Shown one piece after another: positions 46,419-54,424 of a stretch of 64,000 bases of DNA. Numbering within the stretch: the first letter of the stretch is position 1; each line of letters begins with the position of its first letter. A program made the position numbers and the translations under genes. The notes under the pieces are model-generated. The model worked only from the letters and a program-made list of their open reading frames with translations, had not been told where the DNA came from and ran no database searches. Source of the stretch: Pseudarthrobacter psychrotolerans. GTDB lineage: Bacteria > Actinomycetota > Actinomycetes > Actinomycetales > Micrococcaceae. The DNA lies in contig NZ_CP047898.1 of assembly GCF_009911795.1 (NCBI RefSeq), forward strand, positions 1,736,001 to 1,800,000. Reading direction: 5' to 3'.

Positions 46419-47050
46419 TAGACCAGCCCCTCAGTGTCTTTCTGTAGCCGACGGCCGTACTCGAAGACCCCCGCGACCAGGAGCAGGACAATGCCCAGCA
46501 TCAGCGGGCCGAGGTTGAAATTCGCCGAGAAGATCTGCGACTCCTCTGGGACCCGTGCGTTCGCCCCGATCATCTCAGCAAGCCGGCTCCGGGCCATCCC
46601 ATCGAGAACCTGGCCAACCATACCCGCCACTACGAGGACGATTCCGGCTGCCCCGACCAGGTGGGCGGACCTTGCCGTGAAGAGAATCCTGCCCTGAAGC
46701 CGGTAGGCCAGCAGGAACACCAGAGCCAGGATCGCCAGGATCCCGACCTGGTTCAGAACGCCTGCCCACGCCAGGTTTGCAGCCGACCCAGAAGGTAGGA
46801 CCGGAATGGTTGCTTCCACTGACGTGAAGTGCCCTGTGGCCTCCAACGAAAGGCCAGTGGCCGTCTGGTTTGACGTGGCCACCGGAAGCACGAGGGTCAC
46901 CGGCCCGGTAAACAGCCCGACTGTACCGAATACGGTCGCGGCCGTTGTAACGAGAGCTGCAAAGCCAGAAGCGATCATCAGGAAGATGGCATCGGTCCTC
47001 GATACAACCTTCTTCTGGCCGGTTTCGGCTGCTCCGCGCGTGAGTTTCAT
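46418..47050 (-). CDS. DUF2975 membrane protein
   Basis: 210 residues with four predicted helices (about 22-55, 98-118, 132-152, 180-200). An N-terminal domain and the C-terminal NLGPLMLGIVLLLVAGVFEY block match DUF2975. First gene of the pair; GGGGGA before the ATG and an inverted-repeat operator upstream. Function unknown; the pair may sense membrane state. Confidence 0.82.
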   Translation of the reverse strand: MKLTRGAAETGQKKVVSRTDAIFLMIASGFAALVTTAATVFGTVGLFTGPVTLVLPVATSNQTATGLSLEATGHFTSVEATIPVLPSGSAANLAWAGVLNQVGILAILALVFLLAYRLQGRILFTARSAHLVGAAGIVLVVAGMVGQVLDGMARSRLAEMIGANARVPEESQIFSANFNLGPLMLGIVLLLVAGVFEYGRRLQKDTEGLV

Positions 47051-47061
47051 CGTTCCCCCAA

Positions 47062-47094
47062 TTATCGAAAATCGTTAATAACGACATTCGATAA
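47062..47094. promoter_or_regulatory. inverted-repeat operator upstream of DUF2975/XRE pair
   Basis: TTATCGAAAATCGTTA (47062-47077) and TAACGACATTCGATAA (47079-47094) pair in 14 of 16 positions around one central base, 11 bases before the DUF2975 start. Size and position fit autorepression by the XRE protein. Confidence 0.65.
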
Positions 47095-47192
47095 CCTACC
47101 TGCTCCGCAGCCGCCGGTCAATGGCAATCAGGACCAGACCTATAGCCTGCACACCAGGCTTTCCCTGGAGATTCGGCCCGGATCCTGGATTG

Positions 47193-47460
47193 CTACTCGC
47201 TGTCCGGTTCCCCGTCGTCTATGATCTCGCCGGAGGCTATGCGTGCAGCAGTGCGCCGATACGCCTGGTTGATGTAGTCCTCGACGTCCTGGCGCCCGGT
47301 GCGCCACAGGCCGCGGTTATCTTGACTTGATTCAGACGGTGAGAATCGTGCGCAGCTCACCGGTCCTGATGAGGCCCCTGATGAGGCTTTGCTTGACGTT
47401 CAGCTCTTCAGCGGCCTGCTCGATGGTCAGGAAGCGGCGTTGTGTGGGTTCGTCAGACAC
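47193..47460 (-). pseudogene. broken excisionase-type HTH gene
   Basis: GTG 47460 begins SDEPTQRRFLTIEQAAEELN, then VKQSLIRGLIRTGELR, a MerR/excisionase-like HTH, then hits a stop near 47330. The other half continues in another frame: RGLWRTGRQDVEDYINQAYR, ending DDGEPDSE at 47193. The join needs more than one base, so probably real decay. Confidence 0.55.
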
Positions 47461-47499
47461 CGGACCATCCTATGTGCGCGAAGATAAGTGCAGCGGTCG

Positions 47500-47505
47500 T
47501 AGACT
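47500..47505 (+). promoter_or_regulatory. -10 box of a leaderless promoter
   Basis: TAGACT, six bases (CGGTCC) before the ATG at 47512. Confidence 0.5.
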
Positions 47506-47511
47506 CGGTCC

Positions 47512-48009
47512 ATGAAGTCGGGATGGGGGATCTTGGGAACGTCACTGCTGGTTGCTGTGGGGCTGCCAACCACTGGATGCAGTGTCGTATGCCCGGCCGT
47601 GGGGTACGCCAGCCTCATTACCGTCAATGTCGAAGGCAACGCCGCGGCCGTCGATGAGGTGCAGTTATGCAGCGACCAGGGATGCTCCGAACGGCTGCCG
47701 GACTACGGGCCCGCCGTACCCATGAAGTCAGTCCGGCCAGGCTTGCCGAGTCCCACGGCACCGAGCCCCGCCGCTCCAAGCACTCCCCCGGCCGCCTTTC
47801 TTGCCACGAGGACCGACGCGAAGACCTGGACGTTCAGCATTTCCCAGCGGGGGCTACCGAAACACGTGACGGTCCGCGCCCTGGCACCCAACAAGACCGT
47901 GCTGGCCGAGCAGGAAAACGACCTCGTATGGACCAGGGTCGGCGGGTCCGAGCAGTGCGGCGGACCAGTCACCACTCCCCCAATCACCGTTAAGGTCGGC
48001 GCGAAGTAG
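47512..48009 (+). CDS. lipoprotein of unknown function
   Basis: 165 residues. Signal peptide with lipobox (LPTTGC, Cys about 23). Residues about 77-95 are a Pro/Ala/Ser linker (PSPTAPSPAAPSTPP). Further cysteines (CSDQGCSE; EQCGG) may form disulfides. Surface-anchored; apparently leaderless mRNA. Confidence 0.72.
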   Translation: MKSGWGILGTSLLVAVGLPTTGCSVVCPAVGYASLITVNVEGNAAAVDEVQLCSDQGCSERLPDYGPAVPMKSVRPGLPSPTAPSPAAPSTPPAAFLATRTDAKTWTFSISQRGLPKHVTVRALAPNKTVLAEQENDLVWTRVGGSEQCGGPVTTPPITVKVGAK

Positions 48010-48117
48010 CCCAGCCTGGCAGGTGATGACCATTCACTACTCTTCTATCCCCGCTGCCGGCGGCCGGCTGCGGACACGGCGATCATCGCGGCACTGGGTT
48101 CGCTTGGTGATGTGGGA

Positions 48118-48324
48118 TTATCCGAGGCTCTCGAACACCATGGTTGCCTGGATGCGGTCACCTCCGCCAAGTCCCTTGCTCCCGCTGCTAGAGGTGGTAA
48201 TCGTGTGGAGCCGGTAGCCCTTCGCGGCCTGATCATTGATCGCCTTCTCCAGGGAGGTCAGGTTGCCCGAACCGGTTCCCCACAGTTTCTCTTTGAGTAT
48301 CACCTGTATGACGACGTACTGCAT
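48118..48324 (-). CDS. DUF4177-type small protein
   Basis: 68 residues with the DUF4177 layout: QYVVIQVILKE strand, LEKAINDQAAKGYRLHTI helix-strand, final ATMVFES. GGAAGGAAG precedes the ATG. Function unknown. Confidence 0.75.
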   Translation of the reverse strand: MQYVVIQVILKEKLWGTGSGNLTSLEKAINDQAAKGYRLHTITTSSSGSKGLGGGDRIQATMVFESLG

Positions 48325-48449
48325 GACGCTGCTTCCTTCCGTTGCTGGTCAACTGGCAGCAATGCTAGTTGATGCGTCACGTTCCTCCGGGGCAGGGGCG
48401 CGGGGCGTCAAGGGTTTCGCCGCCCGCCGGTAATGCCTGTTCCGGCTTC

Positions 48450-49073
48450 TTAAGGTCGGGGTTGCCCCGGTGAACCGAATTGGTGCTCGTACGTCTGAAC
48501 TACGGCCAAGGTGTCCATGAAGCGGCAATGAATCCAGAAGGCAGATGATGTTTGCAGGGCCAGCCAACGGGCGACTGGCACTCCCCTGGCTTCGGGAAGC
48601 CACTCCTCGACCAGCTCTTCACGCAACAGGGCGACGGTTAGGGCCCGGATTGATTCTGCCCATGTGACCTGTCTTGGGCTGCCTTTGAGCTGAGGCCACG
48701 ACGATGGCCATTTATCTTCCAGCCCCTTCGGAGTGTGCTTCAGGGCTTCAAGAAGCGCCTCCTGTGATGCTCTCTGTTCTTCGGCCCACCGTTTTCGCGC
48801 TGCCACGTTCCGTGCCTTTTTGGCAGCTTCACGCAAACGCGCGTCCTCAGCCTGCTGCTGCTGTCGCTCGCGCTCCGCGGCTTGTCGGCGTTCCACTGCC
48901 TCTTTGGCCTGCCGGCGATGGGCCGAGTCCAAACCATGAGCGGTGACCTCCCACTCAGGAAAATCTCCGTCCGGGAAAGGTTGGTACTGTGGGGCGGTCC
49001 CGCCGGCACCCCCAGTCCGGCGGGACTTTTCTTTGCTCGTCCCAGTTCGAAACGGAACACCCTGGTCGGGCAC
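48450..49073 (-). CDS. hypothetical coiled-coil protein
   Basis: 207 residues, GTG start uncertain. A highly charged helix (about 50-115; RRQAAERERQQQQAEDARLR, REAAKKARNVAARKRWAEEQ) predicts a coiled coil, followed by a globular C-terminal part with Trp-rich stretches (EDKWPSSWPQLKG, TSSAFWIHCRF). No family recognised. Confidence 0.6.
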   Translation of the reverse strand: MPDQGVPFRTGTSKEKSRRTGGAGGTAPQYQPFPDGDFPEWEVTAHGLDSAHRRQAKEAVERRQAAERERQQQQAEDARLREAAKKARNVAARKRWAEEQRASQEALLEALKHTPKGLEDKWPSSWPQLKGSPRQVTWAESIRALTVALLREELVEEWLPEARGVPVARWLALQTSSAFWIHCRFMDTLAVVQTYEHQFGSPGQPRP

Positions 49074-49207
49074 TCCCCCGCTGGTCGGGATCCATCATTA
49101 TCCGATGTCGTGCCCGCCCTTTTTGCGTAGGTTCCGGGCCTTTTCGCGGCGTCTCGGGGACTTTGTAGCGGAGGGAACGAAGCGAGGGGCCTGTAGGGTC
49201 AACAAGT

Positions 49208-49609
49208 ATGACGTTAGAACCAACTCAGGCCCTGGGCACCCCTCGACACTTGGTATCCATCGGGCACGTGCACGTTACGGAACTGCATGCCATAACACCC
49301 GCCGGAACTTGGCCCCTTGCGGACGTCAACATAACGACATCGGACCAGACCTCGACCACGACGCACACACCCGCCTGGGCAATTGTCATGGTGATCCTCT
49401 TCATCTGGTTCTTCCTCCTGAGCCTGCTCTTTCTCCTGGCCAGGCAAACACGCGTCAACGGCTTCATCGCTGTGAACATTCAGGCTGGACCCCACACCTA
49501 CACCGAGCAGGTCCCGGTCAGTTCGGCACAACAGCGCCATGACACCCTGAACCGGGTCCTATATGTGCAGGGCCTTATCGGCCACGCACGCCAAGGACAG
49601 ACCCGCTAA
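49208..49609 (+). CDS. single-pass membrane protein
   Basis: 133 residues. One strong helix (about 59-80: VMVILFIWFFLLSLLFLLA). The C-terminal 50 residues look beta-rich (INGFIAVNIQ, YTEQVPVSS). A TAGGGT box lies eight bases before the start. Common actinobacterial hypothetical type; function unknown. Confidence 0.72.
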   Translation: MTLEPTQALGTPRHLVSIGHVHVTELHAITPAGTWPLADVNITTSDQTSTTTHTPAWAIVMVILFIWFFLLSLLFLLARQTRVNGFIAVNIQAGPHTYTEQVPVSSAQQRHDTLNRVLYVQGLIGHARQGQTR

Positions 49610-49826
49610 GTCCGGGTGTGTACCGGGCGCCCGTAGGCCTGGGATGGCCACCCGCATTGAGGGTGCCTTGGTAAATAGCGCAGTTGGTTCCGTGAGCACT
49701 TGCCGGCTGCTCCCTGTGCATGGTTTGCCGCCCGAATCGGTGGTGAGGTGGACGCAGGGCATAGACCTCTGGAACACGCCGGGCGTGTGTATGGTTTTGT
49801 CGGGTCGATGTGTAAGCCATTCGGTC

Positions 49827-50144
49827 ATGGATGACCACAAGGCGCTCAGGGCGGTTGGAGAACTTCTCGCGGAAGGACGGGGCCGGCTCGGTTTGACGCA
49901 GGCGGAGTTCGCCGTGCGTGCTGGTTTGGGGGTCCAGAGCCTGCGGTTTTTCGAAAAAGGGTATCGCTGGCCAGGGCAGAGTGTGCGCCTGAGAATCGAG
50001 ACAGGCCTGGGCTGGTATGTGGGGGCCATCACTGAATTCCGGGAGCGGGCAGCAACTGGCCAGAGTGTGGATTCTTCTCTTGAGACAATGACTCTGACCA
50101 GCCAGCCGGGCCCCGGCGAAGACCCGGTCGGCGGAGCGGAGTAG
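49827..50144 (+). CDS. HTH-domain protein
   Basis: 105 residues from ATG 49827; the open frame upstream to 49563 has no coding look. N-terminal XRE-like HTH: LGLTQAEFAVRAGLGVQSLR, then FFEKGYRWPGQSVRL. The C-terminal tail is Ser/Thr rich. Stand-alone regulator. Confidence 0.72.
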   Translation: MDDHKALRAVGELLAEGRGRLGLTQAEFAVRAGLGVQSLRFFEKGYRWPGQSVRLRIETGLGWYVGAITEFRERAATGQSVDSSLETMTLTSQPGPGEDPVGGAE

Positions 50145-50221
50145 GCTACCCGCTACCTGCCGGACGCATCCCGCCGGCGAATGCTCCGGGAGGTTCCTGC
50201 CGCGTTTTAGCCGCTTCTCCT

Positions 50222-50779
50222 TCAGGGGTGCAGCATTTTGAGGGCCCCGGCCCACGCGATGACCTGGTCGAAGACCGGTCCCAGGCCCTGCACCGCCAGG
50301 GGCGACGGGGTGAACGTGGTGTAGTTTTCGAACTCCGTGGCCAGTGGTAGGGAGACCTGGGCGCGGACATCGGCCATCTGCACTTCGGCGGCGATCTGCC
50401 GCAGATGTTCCACCGCCCGGATCCCGCCGGCGCTGCCGTAGCTGACGAAACCGACGGCTTTGTTGTTCCACTCCCGGTAGAGGTAATCGATGGCATTCTT
50501 CAGTGCCCCCGGCACGGAGTGGTTGTATTCGCCGGCGACGATGATGTATCCGTCGAAGGAGGCGATGACCTGCGCCCAGGCCTTCGTATGCTCGTTCCGG
50601 TACCGCCCGAGGGAGGGCGGGAGCGGTTCATCCAGCAGCGGTAGACCGAAGTCGGCCACATCGACAAGTTCGAACTGTGCATCAGAACGCTTCTTCGCCT
50701 GCTCATAGACCCAGTCCGCGACCGCTTTCCCGGCCCTGCCGGGGCGGGTGCTTCCCAGCACGATGGCTATCCTCACCAT
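50222..50779 (-). CDS. NADPH-dependent FMN reductase
   Basis: 185 residues, flavodoxin-like. FMN phosphate loop GSTRPGRAGKAVADWV (about 9-24), active-site GEYNHSVPGALKNAID (about 88-103) and VGFVSYGSAGG (about 115-125). Reduces flavins or quinones with NADPH. Monocistronic. Confidence 0.93.
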   Translation of the reverse strand: MVRIAIVLGSTRPGRAGKAVADWVYEQAKKRSDAQFELVDVADFGLPLLDEPLPPSLGRYRNEHTKAWAQVIASFDGYIIVAGEYNHSVPGALKNAIDYLYREWNNKAVGFVSYGSAGGIRAVEHLRQIAAEVQMADVRAQVSLPLATEFENYTTFTPSPLAVQGLGPVFDQVIAWAGALKMLHP

Positions 50780-51129
50780 GGCACCTCATCTCCCTGCTTC
50801 CACGGCAACCTGTACCCGTTAAAACACTGCGGGAAGGGCGCTTCTTCCCCTGAGACGGTCGCTGGAGCCATCACCGGACCAGGCGCACTGCACAGCACGT
50901 TTGCGGTGTCTCAGATACTGGGAAGGGGAACGTCAGGAGATGAAGCGAGGAAACGCCCGAAATCGCCCAGAAAGGTGTTTCTAAATCCCGTTTCAAGAGT
51001 CCGACCCGATTCATGTCTCCAGAGATAGCTGCTGAGGCGATGAAGTCGATCATGCCCGGCTGTCCGTCGGCTTTCGTTGGCCATGAGTCGCAGTTCGAAT
51101 TGGCCGACTCTCAGAGGGTGCTTTCACCG

Positions 51130-51456
51130 TCGGCGAGCCCGCCCCGCAGGGTGTCGATGTCGCTTTGGACACGGTCGGCTCCGGCGTGCTGCCGGACCAT
51201 ATTCGGCTAACGGGCAGTGCCGATAAGGTCATCACCATCGCCGACAGTGATGCCGCCCGGTACGGTGTGGGGTTCGCTTCCGGCGGCGGCGGGGGCCGCG
51301 CGCCGGAAGCACGTGCCGAAGCCGCGGAGCTGTTCACGCGGGGAAAGTTCAGGCTGCCGATCGCGGAGACGTTCACGCTGGAAAACATCGGCGGCCGCCC
51401 AGGCGAAAAGCGAACAGGGACACGGGCTCGGGAAGTACATCGTGAGGGTCAGCTGA
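51130..51456 (+). pseudogene. 3' remnant of a quinone oxidoreductase (MDR family)
   Basis: Coding from about 51130 in one frame: DVALDTVGSGVLPDHIRLTG, SADKVITIADSDAARYGVGF, and FRLPIAETFTLENI; then a frame change at about 51395 to AAAQAKSEQGHGLGKYIVRV. This is the C-terminal part of a zinc-independent alcohol dehydrogenase/quinone reductase. The N-terminal two thirds, including the nucleotide-binding GxGxxG, are absent. Confidence 0.65.
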
Positions 51457-52263
51457 GCCTCGGACCTGGCAGCAGCCGTGATGTACCGCTGCAGCGGGCT
51501 TCCTGAGGCAGCCGGTTCAGTGTCCGTGACCCGGCCGGAAAATCGAATGCGATCCGCGGGGATTGAACCAATGCGACGTTACCGGGGAACCCCGGTTCCG
51601 TGGCCGACCGGGCACCGTGGGTGTGAAGCCAAGATTCAGCCGGGACGGAAGGGTTTGATCAGGTACGCAGCGGGCCCGCGCAGAAGCCGACGGAAGCGTA
51701 ATCTGAAATCAGGCCGGCGGCGGACGAGTCCGATGGCGTCCCCCACGCCACGAGGCTCACCCAGCCCGTCGCCGGTCCCGAGCCTCGGTTCGGCCCCTGG
51801 AGTGACGTCACGAACGTGCATTTTTTGGCTGAGGGTTCAACGGCACGTCAGACGTATATGCATCGCCGCCATATTTGGCCTCCCTATATTAGCGGTAGGT
51901 GGCAAGGCCCGCCCCTCAGAACGGGTGGGTCGCGTCTGAATGGCGGACGTTAGTCCTGTTCCGCGGAGGCTTTGCCGTTGCCAGGTTGCCGGCGAGGTTT
52001 GCCGCCGCGCTTGCTGTGGTGCATGGGCCGGTGACGGCCAGGGCATAGTAATTTTTGGGGGACGACCGGTTTGCTTCTCTCCCCCGCTGGGAGTCAAACA
52101 GCGCTGCGCTGCTCCGGGCCAGCGGCTTCTCCGTCCGGGAGATAACCGCTAAGACGGTCTGAAACGTACGACGCTGTATCGGCACCTGCCGCCCCGCCCC
52201 GCTCCCCCGCCGTCGGGCAGGATGTCATTCTTCCTGGTGCGTAGGACAGGGAGGGAAGGCCCA
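51457..52263. other. 0.8-kb region without recognisable genes
   Basis: No frame with convincing bias. Contains A/T-rich spots (51810-51895). Nothing RNA-like that I can fold with certainty. Confidence 0.5.
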
Positions 52264-52269
52264 TAGAAT
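52264..52269 (+). promoter_or_regulatory. -10 box of the response-regulator gene
   Basis: TAGAAT at 52264, leaving a leader of about 20 bases with the GGGGGA site before ATG 52295. Confidence 0.4.
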
Positions 52270-52294
52270 GGTGAGGAATTGGCCGGGGGACCAC

Positions 52295-52651
52295 ATGAAT
52301 GCACGCGGGATTTGCCTTGTCATCGAAGATGACCTCGACATCCGGGAACTGCTCGTACTGATCCTCTCCGGCATGGGCTTTGACGTGCGGGCCGCAGCCA
52401 CCGGGGCGGCAGGGATTCGCGCGGCCAAGGCACTGGATCCGACCCTGATGACGTTGGATCTCGGCTTACCGGACATAAGCGGCCACGACGTTGCCCGCAG
52501 CCTCAGGGAATATTCAAATGCGCCGATCATCATGATCACCGGACGGGCCAGGACCAGCGACGAACTCGACGGCATGGCCGCCGGTGCTACCGCCTACCTG
52601 ACCAAACCCTTCCGGCCTGTACAGCTCAGGGAACTGGTGCAGGAACTGTGA
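52295..52651 (+). CDS. single-domain response regulator, 3' end cut by IS3 element
   Basis: 118 residues from ATG 52295 (GGGGGA upstream). A CheY-like receiver: acidic pair VIEDDLDI, phospho-acceptor Asp in TLDLGLPD, switch Thr in MITGRA, Lys in YLTKPF. No output domain. The stop is made by the IS end (CTG-TGA). Removing the IS and one CTG repeat extends the frame by ECPLPSPVTAPAHDGFSGE-like codons to a TGA at 53980, so the original protein had about 136 residues. Confidence 0.85.
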   Translation: MNARGICLVIEDDLDIRELLVLILSGMGFDVRAAATGAAGIRAAKALDPTLMTLDLGLPDISGHDVARSLREYSNAPIIMITGRARTSDELDGMAAGATAYLTKPFRPVQLRELVQEL

Positions 52652-52693
52652 GGTGTGTCAAGGATGTGAGACAGCCGGGTAGTTTCGGTTGGG

Positions 52694-53539
52694 TCAGGCT
52701 GCCGCGGGTAGCGGCTGCTGGTTTGTGGTGAAGTTGGCCATCGCGGTCGCCGGCGGCAGGCCGTCATTGTTGGTGTGGGGCCGCCAGCGGTTGTAGAACA
52801 CTTCGATGTAGCGCATGGTCGCCCGGCGGGCGTCCTGGCGGGTGGCGAAGCTGTGGTGGTGGTAGAACTCGTTCTTCAGGGACGAGAACGCCGACTCGGC
52901 GACCGCATTGTCCCAGCACACCCCGGTAGCGCCCATCGACTGGCGGATACCGTTGCCGGCGCACCACGCGCCCATTTCCCGGGAGGTGTACTGGGTGCCT
53001 CTGTCACTATGGAAAATCGCATCCGCTGCAAGGTGTCCCCGGTCCCTGGCCATCCTCAGCGCGCCCGTGACGAGAGAGGCGCGCATGTGATCGGCCATGG
53101 CCCAGCCAACGACCATGCGGGTACACAGGTCGATGACGGTGGCCAGGTACAGCCAGCCCTCGCCGGTGCGCAGATAGGTGATATCCCCGACGAGCTTCGT
53201 GCCGGGAACCTGGGAGGTGAAGTCCCGGCCGATGAGGTCCTGAAAGACCTTGTCCGGATCCGAGGGGATGGTCGTGCGTTTGAAGGCGCGCATCCGCTTG
53301 GCCGTCCAGCCGTTCTCGGCCATGATGGCAGCCACCGTCCCCACCGAAACTTCCACGCCGGTGGCGGCGAGTTTGGTGTGGACCATGCGGTGGCCGAAGA
53401 TCCCGTCGGAGGAATCGAACATCACCTTGACCTGCCCGGTCAGTTCGCGGTGCCGGGCGGCCGTCGGTGATTCCTTCTGGTCCAGCCAGCGGTAGTACGA
53501 GGCCCGCGGAACACCCAGCCGGGCGCACATCCAGGCCAC
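52694..53539 (-). CDS. IS3-family transposase OrfB
   Basis: 281 residues as an independent frame. HTH_21-like N-terminus and the rve DDE catalytic core: LVGDITYLRTGEGWLYLATVIDL (first Asp), IFHSDRGTQYTS (second Asp), AVAESAFSSLKNEFYH (Glu). Normally made as an OrfAB fusion by -1 frameshifting: the frame is open upstream to overlap OrfA, with A AAG in GCCAAAGAA near 53592 as possible slip site. Confidence 0.93.
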   Translation of the reverse strand: MAWMCARLGVPRASYYRWLDQKESPTAARHRELTGQVKVMFDSSDGIFGHRMVHTKLAATGVEVSVGTVAAIMAENGWTAKRMRAFKRTTIPSDPDKVFQDLIGRDFTSQVPGTKLVGDITYLRTGEGWLYLATVIDLCTRMVVGWAMADHMRASLVTGALRMARDRGHLAADAIFHSDRGTQYTSREMGAWCAGNGIRQSMGATGVCWDNAVAESAFSSLKNEFYHHHSFATRQDARRATMRYIEVFYNRWRPHTNNDGLPPATAMANFTTNQQPLPAAA

Positions 53540-53583
53540 AGGGAATTCGGCGTTCTTCTCCTGAACAAGCCGGTAGAGGTCCT

Positions 53584-53880
53584 CTACCGTTGTTCTTTGG
53601 CGAAGAACGCCGAAACTTTTTTCAGGAAATCATTTTCCCTTTCGACTTCCCGCAGCCGGGCCTCCAACGCCTTGTATTTCGCGGGATCCACCGGATCATC
53701 AGGCTTGCCGCCGGCCCCGGCTTCTCCTTCCCGGTGCAGCTGCACCCACCGCTTCAGCGCGGTCACGGAGATCCCCAGCTCGGGGGCAACCGAGGCGGGT
53801 GAACGGCCGGAGGAAACGACCAGATTCACTGCATCGGCCTTGAACTCATCGGAATAGGTGGGACGGGAAGACATGGGCAC
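53584..53880 (-). CDS. IS3-family transposase OrfA
   Basis: 98 residues. HTH: YSDEFKADAVNLVVSSGRSP, ASVAPELGISVTALKRWVQL; leucine-zipper-like C-terminus (KALEARLREVERENDFLKK). Binds the IS ends; overlaps OrfB in the -1 frame. Confidence 0.93.
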   Translation of the reverse strand: MPMSSRPTYSDEFKADAVNLVVSSGRSPASVAPELGISVTALKRWVQLHREGEAGAGGKPDDPVDPAKYKALEARLREVERENDFLKKVSAFFAKEQR

Positions 53881-53986
53881 AATCCTTTCAAACTGTGTCT
53901 CACATCAGTAGTACACCTCACTGTGCCCGCTGCCGTCACCTGTCACCGCGCCAGCGCATGATGGGTTCAGTGGTGAGTGAGGACTG

Positions 53987-54160
53987 ATGCCTGACCCGTC
54001 CACCCTTGCCTTCAGCCTGACGTACACGGGCACCCTCGTGGTGGCCCTGCTGATGTTCCTCTCCCAGGTCGCCGCATTCACAGCCCTGCTGGCCCTGGCC
54101 GGGACCCTCAGACTGCTGGTCGTGTCGGTGCGGGCACTACTGCGCCCACGTTCCGACTGA
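53987..54160 (+). CDS. small two-helix membrane protein
   Basis: 57 residues: MPDPSTLAFSLTYTGTLVVA, then LLMFLSQVAAFTALLALAGT and RLLVVSVRALLRPRSD. Two close hydrophobic helices and a basic C-terminus. GAGGACTG precedes the ATG, which lies six bases after the original response-regulator stop (53980), so the two were one operon before the IS insertion. Confidence 0.65.
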   Translation: MPDPSTLAFSLTYTGTLVVALLMFLSQVAAFTALLALAGTLRLLVVSVRALLRPRSD

Positions 54161-54190
54161 CGCTGTGCTCGCCAGTAGGGCTGGTGAAAA

Positions 54191-54222
54191 GTGAAATATC
54201 CGACGGCAGCGCGATATTTCAC
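54191..54222. promoter_or_regulatory. inverted repeat, possible operator
   Basis: GTGAAATATC (54191) and GATATTTCAC (54213) are perfect complements 12 bases apart. Lies 98 bases before the GTG at 54320. Confidence 0.45.
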
Positions 54223-54319
54223 CAGAAACGATCAGCCGTGGACCCCTGGCAACCGGGCCTGTTCGTAGCCAGGAAGGATCGCCCTTCGCGGGTTTGGGGT
54301 ATCGCGAGAGGAGGTACCC

Positions 54320-54390
54320 GTGGCGTTGGCGTACGCGGAAACCGTTACAGGACGAGCCCTGGCATGCCTTGACCGGAAGGGATCTAAACG
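54320..54390 (+). pseudogene. 5' end of an unknown gene cut by an IS remnant
   Basis: GTG 54320 has a strong GAGAGGAGG site seven bases upstream. The reading MALAYAETVTGRALACLDRK is followed at 54391 by the solo IS end. The rest of the gene is gone. Family not recognised. Confidence 0.5.
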
Positions 54391-54416
54391 GTGTCTCACA
54401 TCAGTAGTACACCTCA
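54391..54416. mobile_element. solo right end of the IS3 element
   Basis: 26 bases identical to 53895-53920 (GTGTCTCACATCAGTAGTAC and CACCTCA-type end) without any transposase. Relic of a second copy in the same orientation. Confidence 0.8.
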
Positions 54417-54424
54417 GTGGTTGG

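Larger units (their letters stand above)
52649..53920. mobile_element. IS3-family insertion sequence, complete (1272 bp)
   Basis: Ends are imperfect inverted repeats: TGAGGTGT and GATGTGAGACA at 52649-52674 match the complement of 53895-53920. A CTG direct repeat flanks it (52646-52648, 53921-53923). Encodes OrfA and OrfB on the minus strand in overlapping frames. A lone 26-base copy of the right end is found at 54391-54416. Confidence 0.9.
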
